Both the position numbers and the translations under genes were made by a program. From CAYQDF01 sp964416175 (GTDB lineage: Bacteria; Chloroflexota; Anaerolineae; Anaerolineales; UBA4823), in NCBI GenBank assembly GCA_964416175.1, contig CAYQDF010000059.1:1-18290 (forward strand): a DNA stretch of 18,290 bases, given 5' to 3'. This document shows positions 1 through 6,317 of the stretch, piece after piece (within the stretch, counting starts at the first letter, position 1; each line of letters begins with the position of its first letter). The notes beneath the pieces were generated by a model that made no database searches, had not been told where the DNA came from, and saw only the letters and a program-made list of their open reading frames with translations.

Positions 1-944
1 TCGGCTTCCCATTCCTGTTTCACGGGCTTTACCTGCTGGCGCGCGGTGATTGGGAAACGCGTCGGCACGTCCTCGCCGTCGGAGGGCTTGCGCTGGGGAT
101 CGGCGGGTTGAATCTCCTCTGGCAATATGCCGTCACAGGCGATCCACTCCTCAACCCCTACACGCTTTGGTGGCCCTACGACAAAGTCGGTTTCGGACCC
201 GGGGTAGGGCGCGCCGAGCTGGGGCACAGCCTTCATCTGGCGCGCAATAACACGCGGTTTAACCTGCGGGTCGGCTACAGCGATCTGTTCGGCTGGGGGC
301 GGTATTCCTGGATCTTCCTGCCGTTCGGGCTGTTAGCCGCCGGCTTGCGCCGCAACTGGCGGGCGATAATGGTCGCCGCCGTCCTCCCGACCCTGGTCGT
401 GTTTCACCTGGCGTATTGGGTGGGCGCCTGGCTGTTCGGGCCGCGCTATTATTACGAGGGTCTGTACAGCCTGACGATCGCCAGCGGCGCAGGGATCGCC
501 TGGCTGGCAGGCTGGCCGCTCGAACCGGGGGCAACTTTCTTTCCAGGCGCCGCCTCCCCGCCCCGGACCGGCTGGAGACGTCTGAGAGCCCTGTCGATCT
601 TCGCATTGTTGGCCGCCCTCGTGCTGACAAACCTGGTGTTTTACACCCCCCAGCGGCTCGAGGTCATGCACGGCCTGTACGGGATGGAGCGCGCCGATCT
701 GCAGCCTTTCCTGACCGAGTCTGCCCAAAAATTGGCTCCCGCCTTGATCGTCGTCCATCCCAAAGCCTGGACGGACTACGGAGTCTTGCTCGAACTGCAA
801 GACCCATTCCTGGACACCCCCTTCATCTTCATCTACAGCCGCGGGGAAAAGGCGGACAGGCTGGTGATCGAGGCCTTCCCTGATCGAAAAGTGTTCCACT
901 ATTACCCGGAGGAGCCATACACCTTTCTCACTGAACCAAAATGA
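1..944 (+). CDS. Polytopic membrane protein, GT39-like glycosyltransferase (C-terminal part)
   Basis: The reading frame is open from the left edge (first full codon at base 3) to TGA at 942-944, so about 314 residues of the C-terminal part are seen and the true start lies outside. Hydrophobic helices alternate with aromatic-rich loops: a helix just after the edge, one in the first third, one around the motif FGPRYYYEGL, and another before the final soluble domain of about 100 residues. The loop containing NPYTLWWPYDKVGFGPG and the aromatic-rich FGPRYYYEG segment resemble GT39/ArnT-like lipid-linked sugar transferases of Chloroflexota. I cannot see the N-terminal acidic catalytic motif, so the enzymatic assignment is family-level inference. 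It converges with the CopD-like gene 56 bases away. It could equally be a non-catalytic membrane protein of unknown function. Confidence 0.6.
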   Translation, partial: GFPFLFHGLYLLARGDWETRRHVLAVGGLALGIGGLNLLWQYAVTGDPLLNPYTLWWPYDKVGFGPGVGRAELGHSLHLARNNTRFNLRVGYSDLFGWGRYSWIFLPFGLLAAGLRRNWRAIMVAAVLPTLVVFHLAYWVGAWLFGPRYYYEGLYSLTIASGAGIAWLAGWPLEPGATFFPGAASPPRTGWRRLRALSIFALLAALVLTNLVFYTPQRLEVMHGLYGMERADLQPFLTESAQKLAPALIVVHPKAWTDYGVLLELQDPFLDTPFIFIYSRGEKADRLVIEAFPDRKVFHYYPEEPYTFLTEPK

Positions 945-1000
945 TTGCAAAGGGTGCGCTTCTGATCCCTCCTATGAACCTGCAATCCGGTTAACCACAT

Positions 1001-1522
1001 TTAAGACGCCCGCGCCAGGGCGGTCAGCCCAAGCACTGCGATCCCCAGGATCAGGTTGAGTCGCAACAGCATTCTCTCTCGCTTCTCGAGATTCTCCATT
1101 TCCGGGGCATCCAGCCCCCGGGCGCGCCGCAGCGCGATGCGCCGCAACCCGGGCAGCAAACCCCATGTCAGGTACGCACTCACGCCGGTCATGGCCAGGA
1201 AGACCAGGTGCTTGGCGAAGATCGCCTGCGACCACCGATTTGTAAACTGGAAGAACCCTTCGTAATTCGGGCTGGCGCTCATCTGGAAGAGGCCGGTCGC
1301 CGTCAGCACAGCCAGGCTCAGCCAAGCCAGGGGATCCAGGCGGCGCTGAATCCGGTCGAGAAGGCGGGCATAATCTTCAGCCGCCAGGTTGCCCCTGGCG
1401 GCCGGGATGAACAGGGTATTCAGCGCGACCAACCCACCGATCCAGGTCACCGTGGCGAGCATGTGCAGCCAGTAAGCCAGGGTGAGCGCCCAATCTGGCG
1501 GGACGCTGACTGCCGGGATCAT
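1001..1522 (-). CDS. CopD-like four-helix membrane protein
   Basis: This 173-residue protein is almost entirely membrane-embedded, with hydrophobic segments near residues 12-38, 65-82, 102-124 and 151-171. The first helix carries YWLHMLATVTWIGG, the His/Trp-containing pattern typical of the CopD (copper resistance D) superfamily and related heme or copper membrane domains. The 124-150 loop is basic and then charged. Its ATG overlaps the stop of the upstream TPR gene as ATGA (1519-1522), so translation is probably coupled and the two are one transcript. In characterised systems CopD works with CopC in copper uptake. No CopC, copper sensor or P-type ATPase is near, so a copper role is not supported by context. 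The family assignment is reasonably firm; the substrate is unknown. Confidence 0.7.
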   Translation of the reverse strand: MIPAVSVPPDWALTLAYWLHMLATVTWIGGLVALNTLFIPAARGNLAAEDYARLLDRIQRRLDPLAWLSLAVLTATGLFQMSASPNYEGFFQFTNRWSQAIFAKHLVFLAMTGVSAYLTWGLLPGLRRIALRRARGLDAPEMENLEKRERMLLRLNLILGIAVLGLTALARAS

Positions 1523-2766
1523 TGAGTCGGCGCGGGATAAGGCTGGGTTGGAGTCTCGCCCCCCGGGGTTGGCGTCTCAGCCGGGGGTGTTTCCGTCGTT
1601 GGTGAGACCTCCGGCGTGGGCGTTTCCGCTGCCGGCGGAGGCTGCGTGCGATCAGGCCGCTCAGCCTCCCGGCACTTGTCCGCTGCAAAAGCGATCGTGG
1701 GCTCCAATGCAGGATCGAGGCTGAAGTTGTAAGCAGCTTCGTAGGCTTCCTGGGCCAGGCACCATTCTTTGTTCGCCGCCAGCGCATCTCCCCATTTAAT
1801 TGTCGCGATCCGGTAGCGCTCCGAGGCAGTCATGTTGGTGTTGTCGCGCAGGTTAGGGGCGACCGCCACGATCTGCCCAAAGTAAAAAGAAGCCTGGCCC
1901 CAATCCAGCTCCCAGAAGCTGGCTCCGGTGAGGTAGAGGTCCGCCCAGGTGCGCATGTTGGCCGCCTCGATGTCAAGCGGGCCGAAGCGTTCCGCCAGGG
2001 CGAGGTCGTAGGTCCCCCCTTCCAGGTCTCCTTCGTTCAGGATACGGAATACGCCGCGGTTGCGCAGGGCGACGTAGAACATCGAATCGACTTGCACTGT
2101 GTTGTAAGCCGGCTCGTCTTTGCGCAGCTTGAGCAGGGTGTCGATGGCTTCCGTCCACTTCTCCTCAGCGAGCATGATCTGCGCCTGGGTGAAGGGTTCT
2201 TCCGCCCCGCGAAGGTCGGGGGTGGGCGTCAGGGTCGGGGTTGGGACAGGGGTCGGCGTGGCGGTGGTGTTCAACTCGAGCAGGACAAGCGCCAGGTTTT
2301 CGGTTACGCCGGGGTAATTTGGGTCATGCTGGATCACATATTCAAAACGTTGCCGCGCCAGTTCGAATTTCCTGGCTTCCATATCCTGAAGCCCCAGCTG
2401 GAACTGCTCGGCAACCTTCACCGCGATCTGCGTCGATTCGAATTGCTTGCGCAGGTCGATCCCGGAGCGGTATCCGCCGAAGGCGCTGACTGCCGCGATT
2501 AACAACAGCGCCAGCAGTCCGATGAAAGCAACCCAGCGCCACGGTACACCGCCCACAGTGGGTTGATCTGGCGGGCTTTGCGTTCCGCCGGTGCCGGAGG
2601 AAAGATCTTCGGCAACCGTCTCCCCCTCCTCCAGGTTGGGAGTCTCGCTCTCCGGAGGAGCTTTCGCCTCCGCCTCTGCAGGAATGCGGCGGGTTTCATC
2701 AATCGGCTGGATTTCACCCGACGGCGAAGGAATCGCCCGTGTATCTTCCTGGTTATTACGTTCCAT
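1519..2766 (-). CDS. Single-pass membrane TPR protein with Pro-Thr linkers
   Basis: This 415-residue protein has four parts. Residues 1-75 are acidic and disordered. One membrane helix lies at about 79-98 (WVAFIGLLALLLIAAVSAFG). A short TPR-like region follows, with the segment FELARQRFEYVIQHDPNYPGV. A stalk (TPTPVPTPTLTPTPD) leads to a second TPR-like region (MLAEEKWTEAIDTLLKLRKDEPAYN and onward). The last 45 residues are a Pro/Thr/Glu-rich tail. TPRs are protein-protein interaction scaffolds; no catalytic motif is visible. The start is supported by a TATAAT box 7 nt upstream of the ATG and no Shine-Dalgarno, predicting a leaderless or nearly leaderless mRNA. It is first in an operon with the CopD-like gene. 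Function is unknown; a cell-envelope scaffold is the most that can be inferred. Confidence 0.8.
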   Translation of the reverse strand: MERNNQEDTRAIPSPSGEIQPIDETRRIPAEAEAKAPPESETPNLEEGETVAEDLSSGTGGTQSPPDQPTVGGVPWRWVAFIGLLALLLIAAVSAFGGYRSGIDLRKQFESTQIAVKVAEQFQLGLQDMEARKFELARQRFEYVIQHDPNYPGVTENLALVLLELNTTATPTPVPTPTLTPTPDLRGAEEPFTQAQIMLAEEKWTEAIDTLLKLRKDEPAYNTVQVDSMFYVALRNRGVFRILNEGDLEGGTYDLALAERFGPLDIEAANMRTWADLYLTGASFWELDWGQASFYFGQIVAVAPNLRDNTNMTASERYRIATIKWGDALAANKEWCLAQEAYEAAYNFSLDPALEPTIAFAADKCREAERPDRTQPPPAAETPTPEVSPTTETPPAETPTPGGETPTQPYPAPTQ

Positions 2767-2773
2767 GGCGCAG

Positions 2774-2779
2774 ATTATA
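2774..2779 (-). promoter_or_regulatory. -10 box of the TPR-CopD operon
   Basis: TATAAT is read on the minus strand at 2779-2774, 7 bases before the ATG at 2766. No convincing -35 hexamer is seen at 16-18 bp. The predicted start point falls on or next to the first base of the coding region. Confidence 0.5.
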
Positions 2780-2839
2780 CCGTAATCGCAAGATGACCAC
2801 CCCCAGGTTGACCCGATGGTCGCCGGTTCTTCAATAATC

Positions 2840-2869
2840 CTGACGGAGGTTTTTCCACTGGGGTATAAT
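2840..2869 (+). promoter_or_regulatory. Promoter of thioesterase gene
   Basis: A perfect -10 TATAAT lies at 2864-2869, with a weak -35 (CTGACG, 4 of 6) at 2840-2845 and 18-bp spacing. The predicted start point at about 2876 coincides with an in-frame GTG, so the mRNA would be leaderless. Confidence 0.55.
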
Positions 2870-2875
2870 GCCAGT

Positions 2876-3349
2876 GTGCCCGTGTTCCGCTTCTACCACC
2901 CCATCGAAGTGCGCTACGGGGACCTTGATCCGCAGGCGCACGTGAACAACGCCAAATACCTCACTTACATGGAACAGGCCCGCATCGCTTACCTCATAGC
3001 GTTGGGGTTGTGGGACGGGCGGTCCTTCATGGACATTGGCATCATCCTGGCAGAAGCCAGGGTGACCTTCCTGGCGCCGGTGTATTTCGGCCAGCAGGTC
3101 CGCGTCGGCGTGCGTGTGGCGGAAATCCGCAATAAGAGCCTGACGATGGAGTACGCTTTGGAGGATGCGGAAAGCGAGGCGCAGCTGGCGGTCGGCAGCA
3201 GCGTGCTGGTGGCTTACGATTATCGGAAAAACCGAACGCTGCCGTTTCCGAAGCCCTGGCGTGAAACCATCGGTGCTTTCGAGGGTCTTCCTGGCTATCT
3301 GCAATCCGAAAAGCCGGGGCTTAATGCCGCGCACTCCTCGGGTCAGTGA
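2876..3349 (+). CDS. Hotdog-fold acyl-CoA thioesterase (4HBT/YbgC-like)
   Basis: The 157-residue product begins VPVFRFYHPIEVRYGDLDPQAHVNNAKY. This is the first strand and active-site loop of 4-hydroxybenzoyl-CoA thioesterase-type hotdog enzymes, with the catalytic Asp in the DLDPQAHVNN segment. Members hydrolyse acyl-CoA thioesters in the cytoplasm; the acyl chain cannot be read from sequence. I chose the GTG at 2876 because the residues upstream do not match the family and because a TATAAT box ends 6 bases before it. An in-frame ATG at 2816 would add 20 residues but lies upstream of that promoter. The length fits the 130-160 residues usual for the family. It is divergent from the TPR-CopD operon and probably a single-gene transcript. 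Confidence 0.8.
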   Translation: MPVFRFYHPIEVRYGDLDPQAHVNNAKYLTYMEQARIAYLIALGLWDGRSFMDIGIILAEARVTFLAPVYFGQQVRVGVRVAEIRNKSLTMEYALEDAESEAQLAVGSSVLVAYDYRKNRTLPFPKPWRETIGAFEGLPGYLQSEKPGLNAAHSSGQ

Positions 3350-3418
3350 CGCATGGCCGGCCTGTTGACCCTTTGAAACCTGAATTTCAGGACGGGTTCG
3401 AATTTTGCAGGCAGGATA

Positions 3419-3447
3419 TGGACAAACTGCTTTGTCCAATATATATT
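3419..3447 (+). promoter_or_regulatory. Promoter of the M42 peptidase operon with overlapping palindrome
   Basis: The -35 TGGACA (3419-3424; 5 of 6) and the -10 TATATT (3442-3447) are separated by 17 bp, with a predicted start near 3454. A perfect inverted repeat with arms TGGACAAA and TTTGTCCA and a 4-base centre (3419-3438) covers the -35 box and half the spacer, where a repressor could sit. Confidence 0.5.
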
Positions 3448-3485
3448 TATACTGGATCCTGCCTCAATCTACCCGAGGACTCTCA

Positions 3486-4535
3486 ATGACCGAACTTCCC
3501 CCAATCGATGAGCAATTTCTGTTGAAGACCCTGGTGGACCTGTTGAACACCCCCAGCCCGACCGGGTACACGGATCAGGCGATCCAGCTTGTGAAAGAGG
3601 TCCTGGCCTGGTGCCCGGGTCTTGAGACCACACGCACCCGCAAAGGCGCGTTGGTGGCGCGTTGGGCCGGCGTATCAAACGAGGCACCGCGCGGCCTGAC
3701 CGCCCATGTCGACACCCTGGGCGCCATGGTCAAAGAGATCAAATCCAGCGGCAGGTTGAAGCTCTCCCGGATCGGCGGTTACGCCTGGAACACCATTGAA
3801 GGGGAAGGGTGCACAATTTTTACCTCTCGAGGCGATGCGCTGCGCGGGTCGATCCTGCTGACCAGGGCTTCCGGCCACGTCCACGGCGGGCAGGTGAACG
3901 ACCTCAAGCGGGACGAGGATAACATGGAAGTGCGCCTCGACGCTCGAACGTCAAACGCGGACGAGACGCGCGACCTGGGGGTGGATGTGGGCGATTTCGT
4001 CGCCTTCGATCCGCGCGTGGAGATCACGAACGGGTTCGTACGTTCGCGCCATCTCGATGACAAAGCCTGCGTGGCTTGCCTGCTGGCGGCGATCAAGGCG
4101 ATGTACGATGCAGGATCTCAGCCTGCCCAGACGACGACCTTCCATTTCAGCAACTACGAGGAAGTCGGTCATGGAGCAGCTTCCGGTTTCCCGGCTGACC
4201 TGGCAGAGCTGATCTCCCTGGACATGGCAGCTGTTGGAGAGGGACAGGCTTCCGACGAATTCCACGCCACCCTGTGCGTCAAAGATTCTGGCGGACCTTA
4301 CCACCACGGCCTGAGCCAGCGCCTGCGCCGGCTGGCAGAGGCGTATGAGATACCGCACAAGGTGGACATCTATCCCTACTACGGTTCCGACGGCGAAGCC
4401 TACTGGCGTGCCGGCGGCGACGTGGCGGTCGCCCTGTTCGGCCCCGGGGTGGACGCCTCCCACAACTACGAACGCACCCACCAGGAGGCACTGCTGGCGA
4501 CCTCGCAGTGGATCCTGGCATATGTCCTGAACTGA
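3486..4535 (+). CDS. M42-family metallo-aminopeptidase
   Basis: The 349-residue product matches the M42 (glutamyl aminopeptidase/FrvX/cellulase M) family, cytoplasmic di-metal peptidases that trim N-terminal residues from peptides and often form dodecameric shells. Visible metal and catalytic residues are His74 and Asp76 in TAHVDTLG, the bridging Asp in HLDDKA (191/192), the catalytic Glu and metal Glu in NYEEVGHG (225/226), Asp246 in SLDMA, and His326 in ASHNYERTH. All key residues are present, so it should be active. The ATG at 3486 is preferred over an upstream in-frame start at 3405 because GAGGA lies 6 bases before it (3475-3479) and the promoter lies between the two. It is followed after 46 bases by the LLM gene, suggesting one transcript. 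The annotated start can be debated; the family cannot. Confidence 0.9.
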   Translation: MTELPPIDEQFLLKTLVDLLNTPSPTGYTDQAIQLVKEVLAWCPGLETTRTRKGALVARWAGVSNEAPRGLTAHVDTLGAMVKEIKSSGRLKLSRIGGYAWNTIEGEGCTIFTSRGDALRGSILLTRASGHVHGGQVNDLKRDEDNMEVRLDARTSNADETRDLGVDVGDFVAFDPRVEITNGFVRSRHLDDKACVACLLAAIKAMYDAGSQPAQTTTFHFSNYEEVGHGAASGFPADLAELISLDMAAVGEGQASDEFHATLCVKDSGGPYHHGLSQRLRRLAEAYEIPHKVDIYPYYGSDGEAYWRAGGDVAVALFGPGVDASHNYERTHQEALLATSQWILAYVLN

Positions 4536-4581
4536 AGGCCGACCTCTAGGATCACCGGGTGGAAAGGTAGAACAAGCCAAC

Positions 4582-5589
4582 ATGTATCTCGACGCACTGC
4601 TGCCCCCTGTTGCGCTGAAAGAGGTGCCAGACATCGCGCGCGCCGCTGAATCGCTGCGCTTCGACGCACTGTGGTCGTCTGAGACGGTCCACGATCCCTT
4701 TCTGCCCGGGGTTGCGATTGCGGAACATACATCCAGGCTAAAATTCGGCACCGCCATCGCCGTCGCTTTTGCCCGCAGCCCGGCGGCCATCGCTTATACC
4801 GCCTGGGATCTGGCCCAGACCTCAGGCGGAAGGTTCATCTTGGGACTCGGCACCCAGGTCAAGGGGCACATCGAACGCAGGTTTGGTATGCCCTGGCCCG
4901 CTTCTCCGGTGAAGCAGCTCCGCGAGCAGATCGGCGTGATGCGCGCCTTGTGGCGCGCCTGGCAGTCGGGTGAGCATTTAAACTTTCGAGGTGAGTATTA
5001 CAAGATCACCCTGATGTCGCCGTTCTTCAACCCCGGGCCGATCGAACACCCGGATATCCCGATCTACATCGCGGGGGTTAACCGCGGTCTGGCGCACCTC
5101 GCCGGCGAGACAGGGAATGGGTTCGTCGTCCACCCCTTCCACTCGACCCGCTATCTTGCAGAGATCGTTCTACCGGCTCTGGAGGCAGGCGCCCGGAGCA
5201 CAGGCCGCGCACGGGAAGACCTGTCGGTCTTCGTCACCCCTTTTGTGGCCTCGACCCCAGAGGAACGCCAGTTCGTCCGGCAGCAAATCGCCTTCTACGC
5301 CTCCACGCCATCCTACCGACCGGTGATGGCCTTGCACGGTTGGGAAGATGTCGCCGAGAAGCTCTCCTCGCTCGCCTCCCGCAGGGATTGGGGAGAAATG
5401 CCAGGGCTGATCCGCGACGAGATGCTGGAGGTTTTTGCGACGCTCGCCAGCGCTGAAGAGCTGGCGGGCGCACTCAAAGCCCGCTACTCCGGTCTGGCGG
5501 ACCGACTGGCGCTCTACCTGCCCTTCTTTTCGGGTGATGGCGGCGGATTCTGGGAGACGTTTCTCCGTGCCTGGCGCTCAGGAGATTGA
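4582..5589 (+). CDS. LLM-class (luciferase-like) F420-type oxidoreductase
   Basis: The 335-residue product is a bacterial luciferase-like TIM-barrel flavin/F420-dependent oxidoreductase. It shows the typical N-terminal AESLRFDALWSSETVHDPFLPGVAIAEHT, the LGLGTQVKGHIERRFGMPW segment after strand 4, the FRGEYYKI segment, and the central PIYIAGVNRGLAHLAGETGNGF. It resembles the F420-dependent subgroup most closely, but the cofactor cannot be settled by eye. The substrate is unknown. It sits between the M42 peptidase and pcm: its stop TGA directly abuts the pcm ATG with no gap, and the Shine-Dalgarno-like AGGAGA for pcm lies inside its last codons. Co-expression and probable translational coupling with pcm follow. 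No strong Shine-Dalgarno precedes its own ATG. Confidence 0.85.
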   Translation: MYLDALLPPVALKEVPDIARAAESLRFDALWSSETVHDPFLPGVAIAEHTSRLKFGTAIAVAFARSPAAIAYTAWDLAQTSGGRFILGLGTQVKGHIERRFGMPWPASPVKQLREQIGVMRALWRAWQSGEHLNFRGEYYKITLMSPFFNPGPIEHPDIPIYIAGVNRGLAHLAGETGNGFVVHPFHSTRYLAEIVLPALEAGARSTGRAREDLSVFVTPFVASTPEERQFVRQQIAFYASTPSYRPVMALHGWEDVAEKLSSLASRRDWGEMPGLIRDEMLEVFATLASAEELAGALKARYSGLADRLALYLPFFSGDGGGFWETFLRAWRSGD

Positions 5590-6261
5590 ATGGACGAGGA
5601 AGCGCGCTTCGCGTCGGAACGCGAGCGCATGGTCAAAGAGCAGTTCCTGTCCCGAGACATCACCGATAAAAAGGTGTTGCACGCGATGCGTACAGTCCCG
5701 CGCCACTGGTTCGTCCCTCCCGAACACCGCCACCTGGCTTATGCGGACAATCCCCTCCCCATCGGCTTGAACCAGACGATCTCGCAGCCGTACATCGTGG
5801 CGCTGATGACCCAGATGCTCGCCTTGCAGGGAGATGAGCGCGTCCTGGAGATAGGGACGGGCTCCGGTTATCAGGCAGCTGTCCTGTCCTTACTGGCGCA
5901 GGAGGTGCACACGGTCGAAAGGTACCAGCGCCTGGCCGAGCAGGCGGAAAGAAGACTGGCAGCGCTGGGCATCAGGAACGTCTTCGTCCACGTGGGTGAC
6001 GGCTCCCAGGGTTGGCCCGCAAACGCCCCCTACGACGCGATCATCGCGACTGCGGCAGCCCCGCGCGCCCCGCAGCCCCTGCTCGACCAGATGGCCGATG
6101 GGGGGCGCATGGTAATCCCGGTCGGGGGGAGAGGCGGGCAGTTCCTCGAGCGCTGGGTGCGGCGCGGGGCGAAGTTCGAAAGCGAGCAGGGAGTGCCGGT
6201 CGCCTTCGTCCCCCTGATTGGAAAGCACGGCTGGAAGGAAGAGGCCTGGGATTGGATTTAG
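5590..6261 (+). CDS. pcm: Protein-L-isoaspartate O-methyltransferase
   Basis: The 223-residue enzyme uses S-adenosylmethionine to methylate L-isoaspartyl residues, the first step in repairing aged or deamidated proteins in the cytoplasm. Family hallmarks are visible in order: MVKEQFLSRDITDKKVLHAMRTVPRHWFVP, then LNQTISQPYIVALMTQML (substrate-side loop), SAM motif I LEIGTGSGYQAAVLSLLA, VERYQRLAEQAERRL (ribose-binding region), and GDGSQGWPANAPYDAIIATAAA. The C-terminal part with MVIPVGGRGGQ is also typical. Length matches the family (about 205-230). It begins immediately after the LLM stop and ends 56 bases from the convergent RNase J gene. The neighbourhood of a peptidase and a repair methylase is compatible with protein quality control, but that link is inference. 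Confidence 0.92.
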   Translation: MDEEARFASERERMVKEQFLSRDITDKKVLHAMRTVPRHWFVPPEHRHLAYADNPLPIGLNQTISQPYIVALMTQMLALQGDERVLEIGTGSGYQAAVLSLLAQEVHTVERYQRLAEQAERRLAALGIRNVFVHVGDGSQGWPANAPYDAIIATAAAPRAPQPLLDQMADGGRMVIPVGGRGGQFLERWVRRGAKFESEQGVPVAFVPLIGKHGWKEEAWDWI

Positions 6262-6317
6262 GTAGGGACTTCACGAAAATACACTTCTGCGCGGACCCGT
6301 TTCGACCTGCTGCGCCC

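Noticed and set aside
333..950. Minus-strand open frame (205 codons) opposite the first membrane protein
   Set aside because: The plus-strand frame has coherent membrane helices and continues from the window edge; the minus frame shows no recognisable domain.
944..996. ATTGCA/TGCAAT inverted repeat and GGTTAACC palindrome in the convergent gap
   Set aside because: The arms are short, 31 bases apart and without T-runs; not enough for a terminator or operator.
3379..3410. tRNA-like T-loop (GGTTCGAAT) beside a CCTGAA-T-TTCAGG palindrome
   Set aside because: The bases around the loop do not form a T-stem and no acceptor or anticodon arms can be found.
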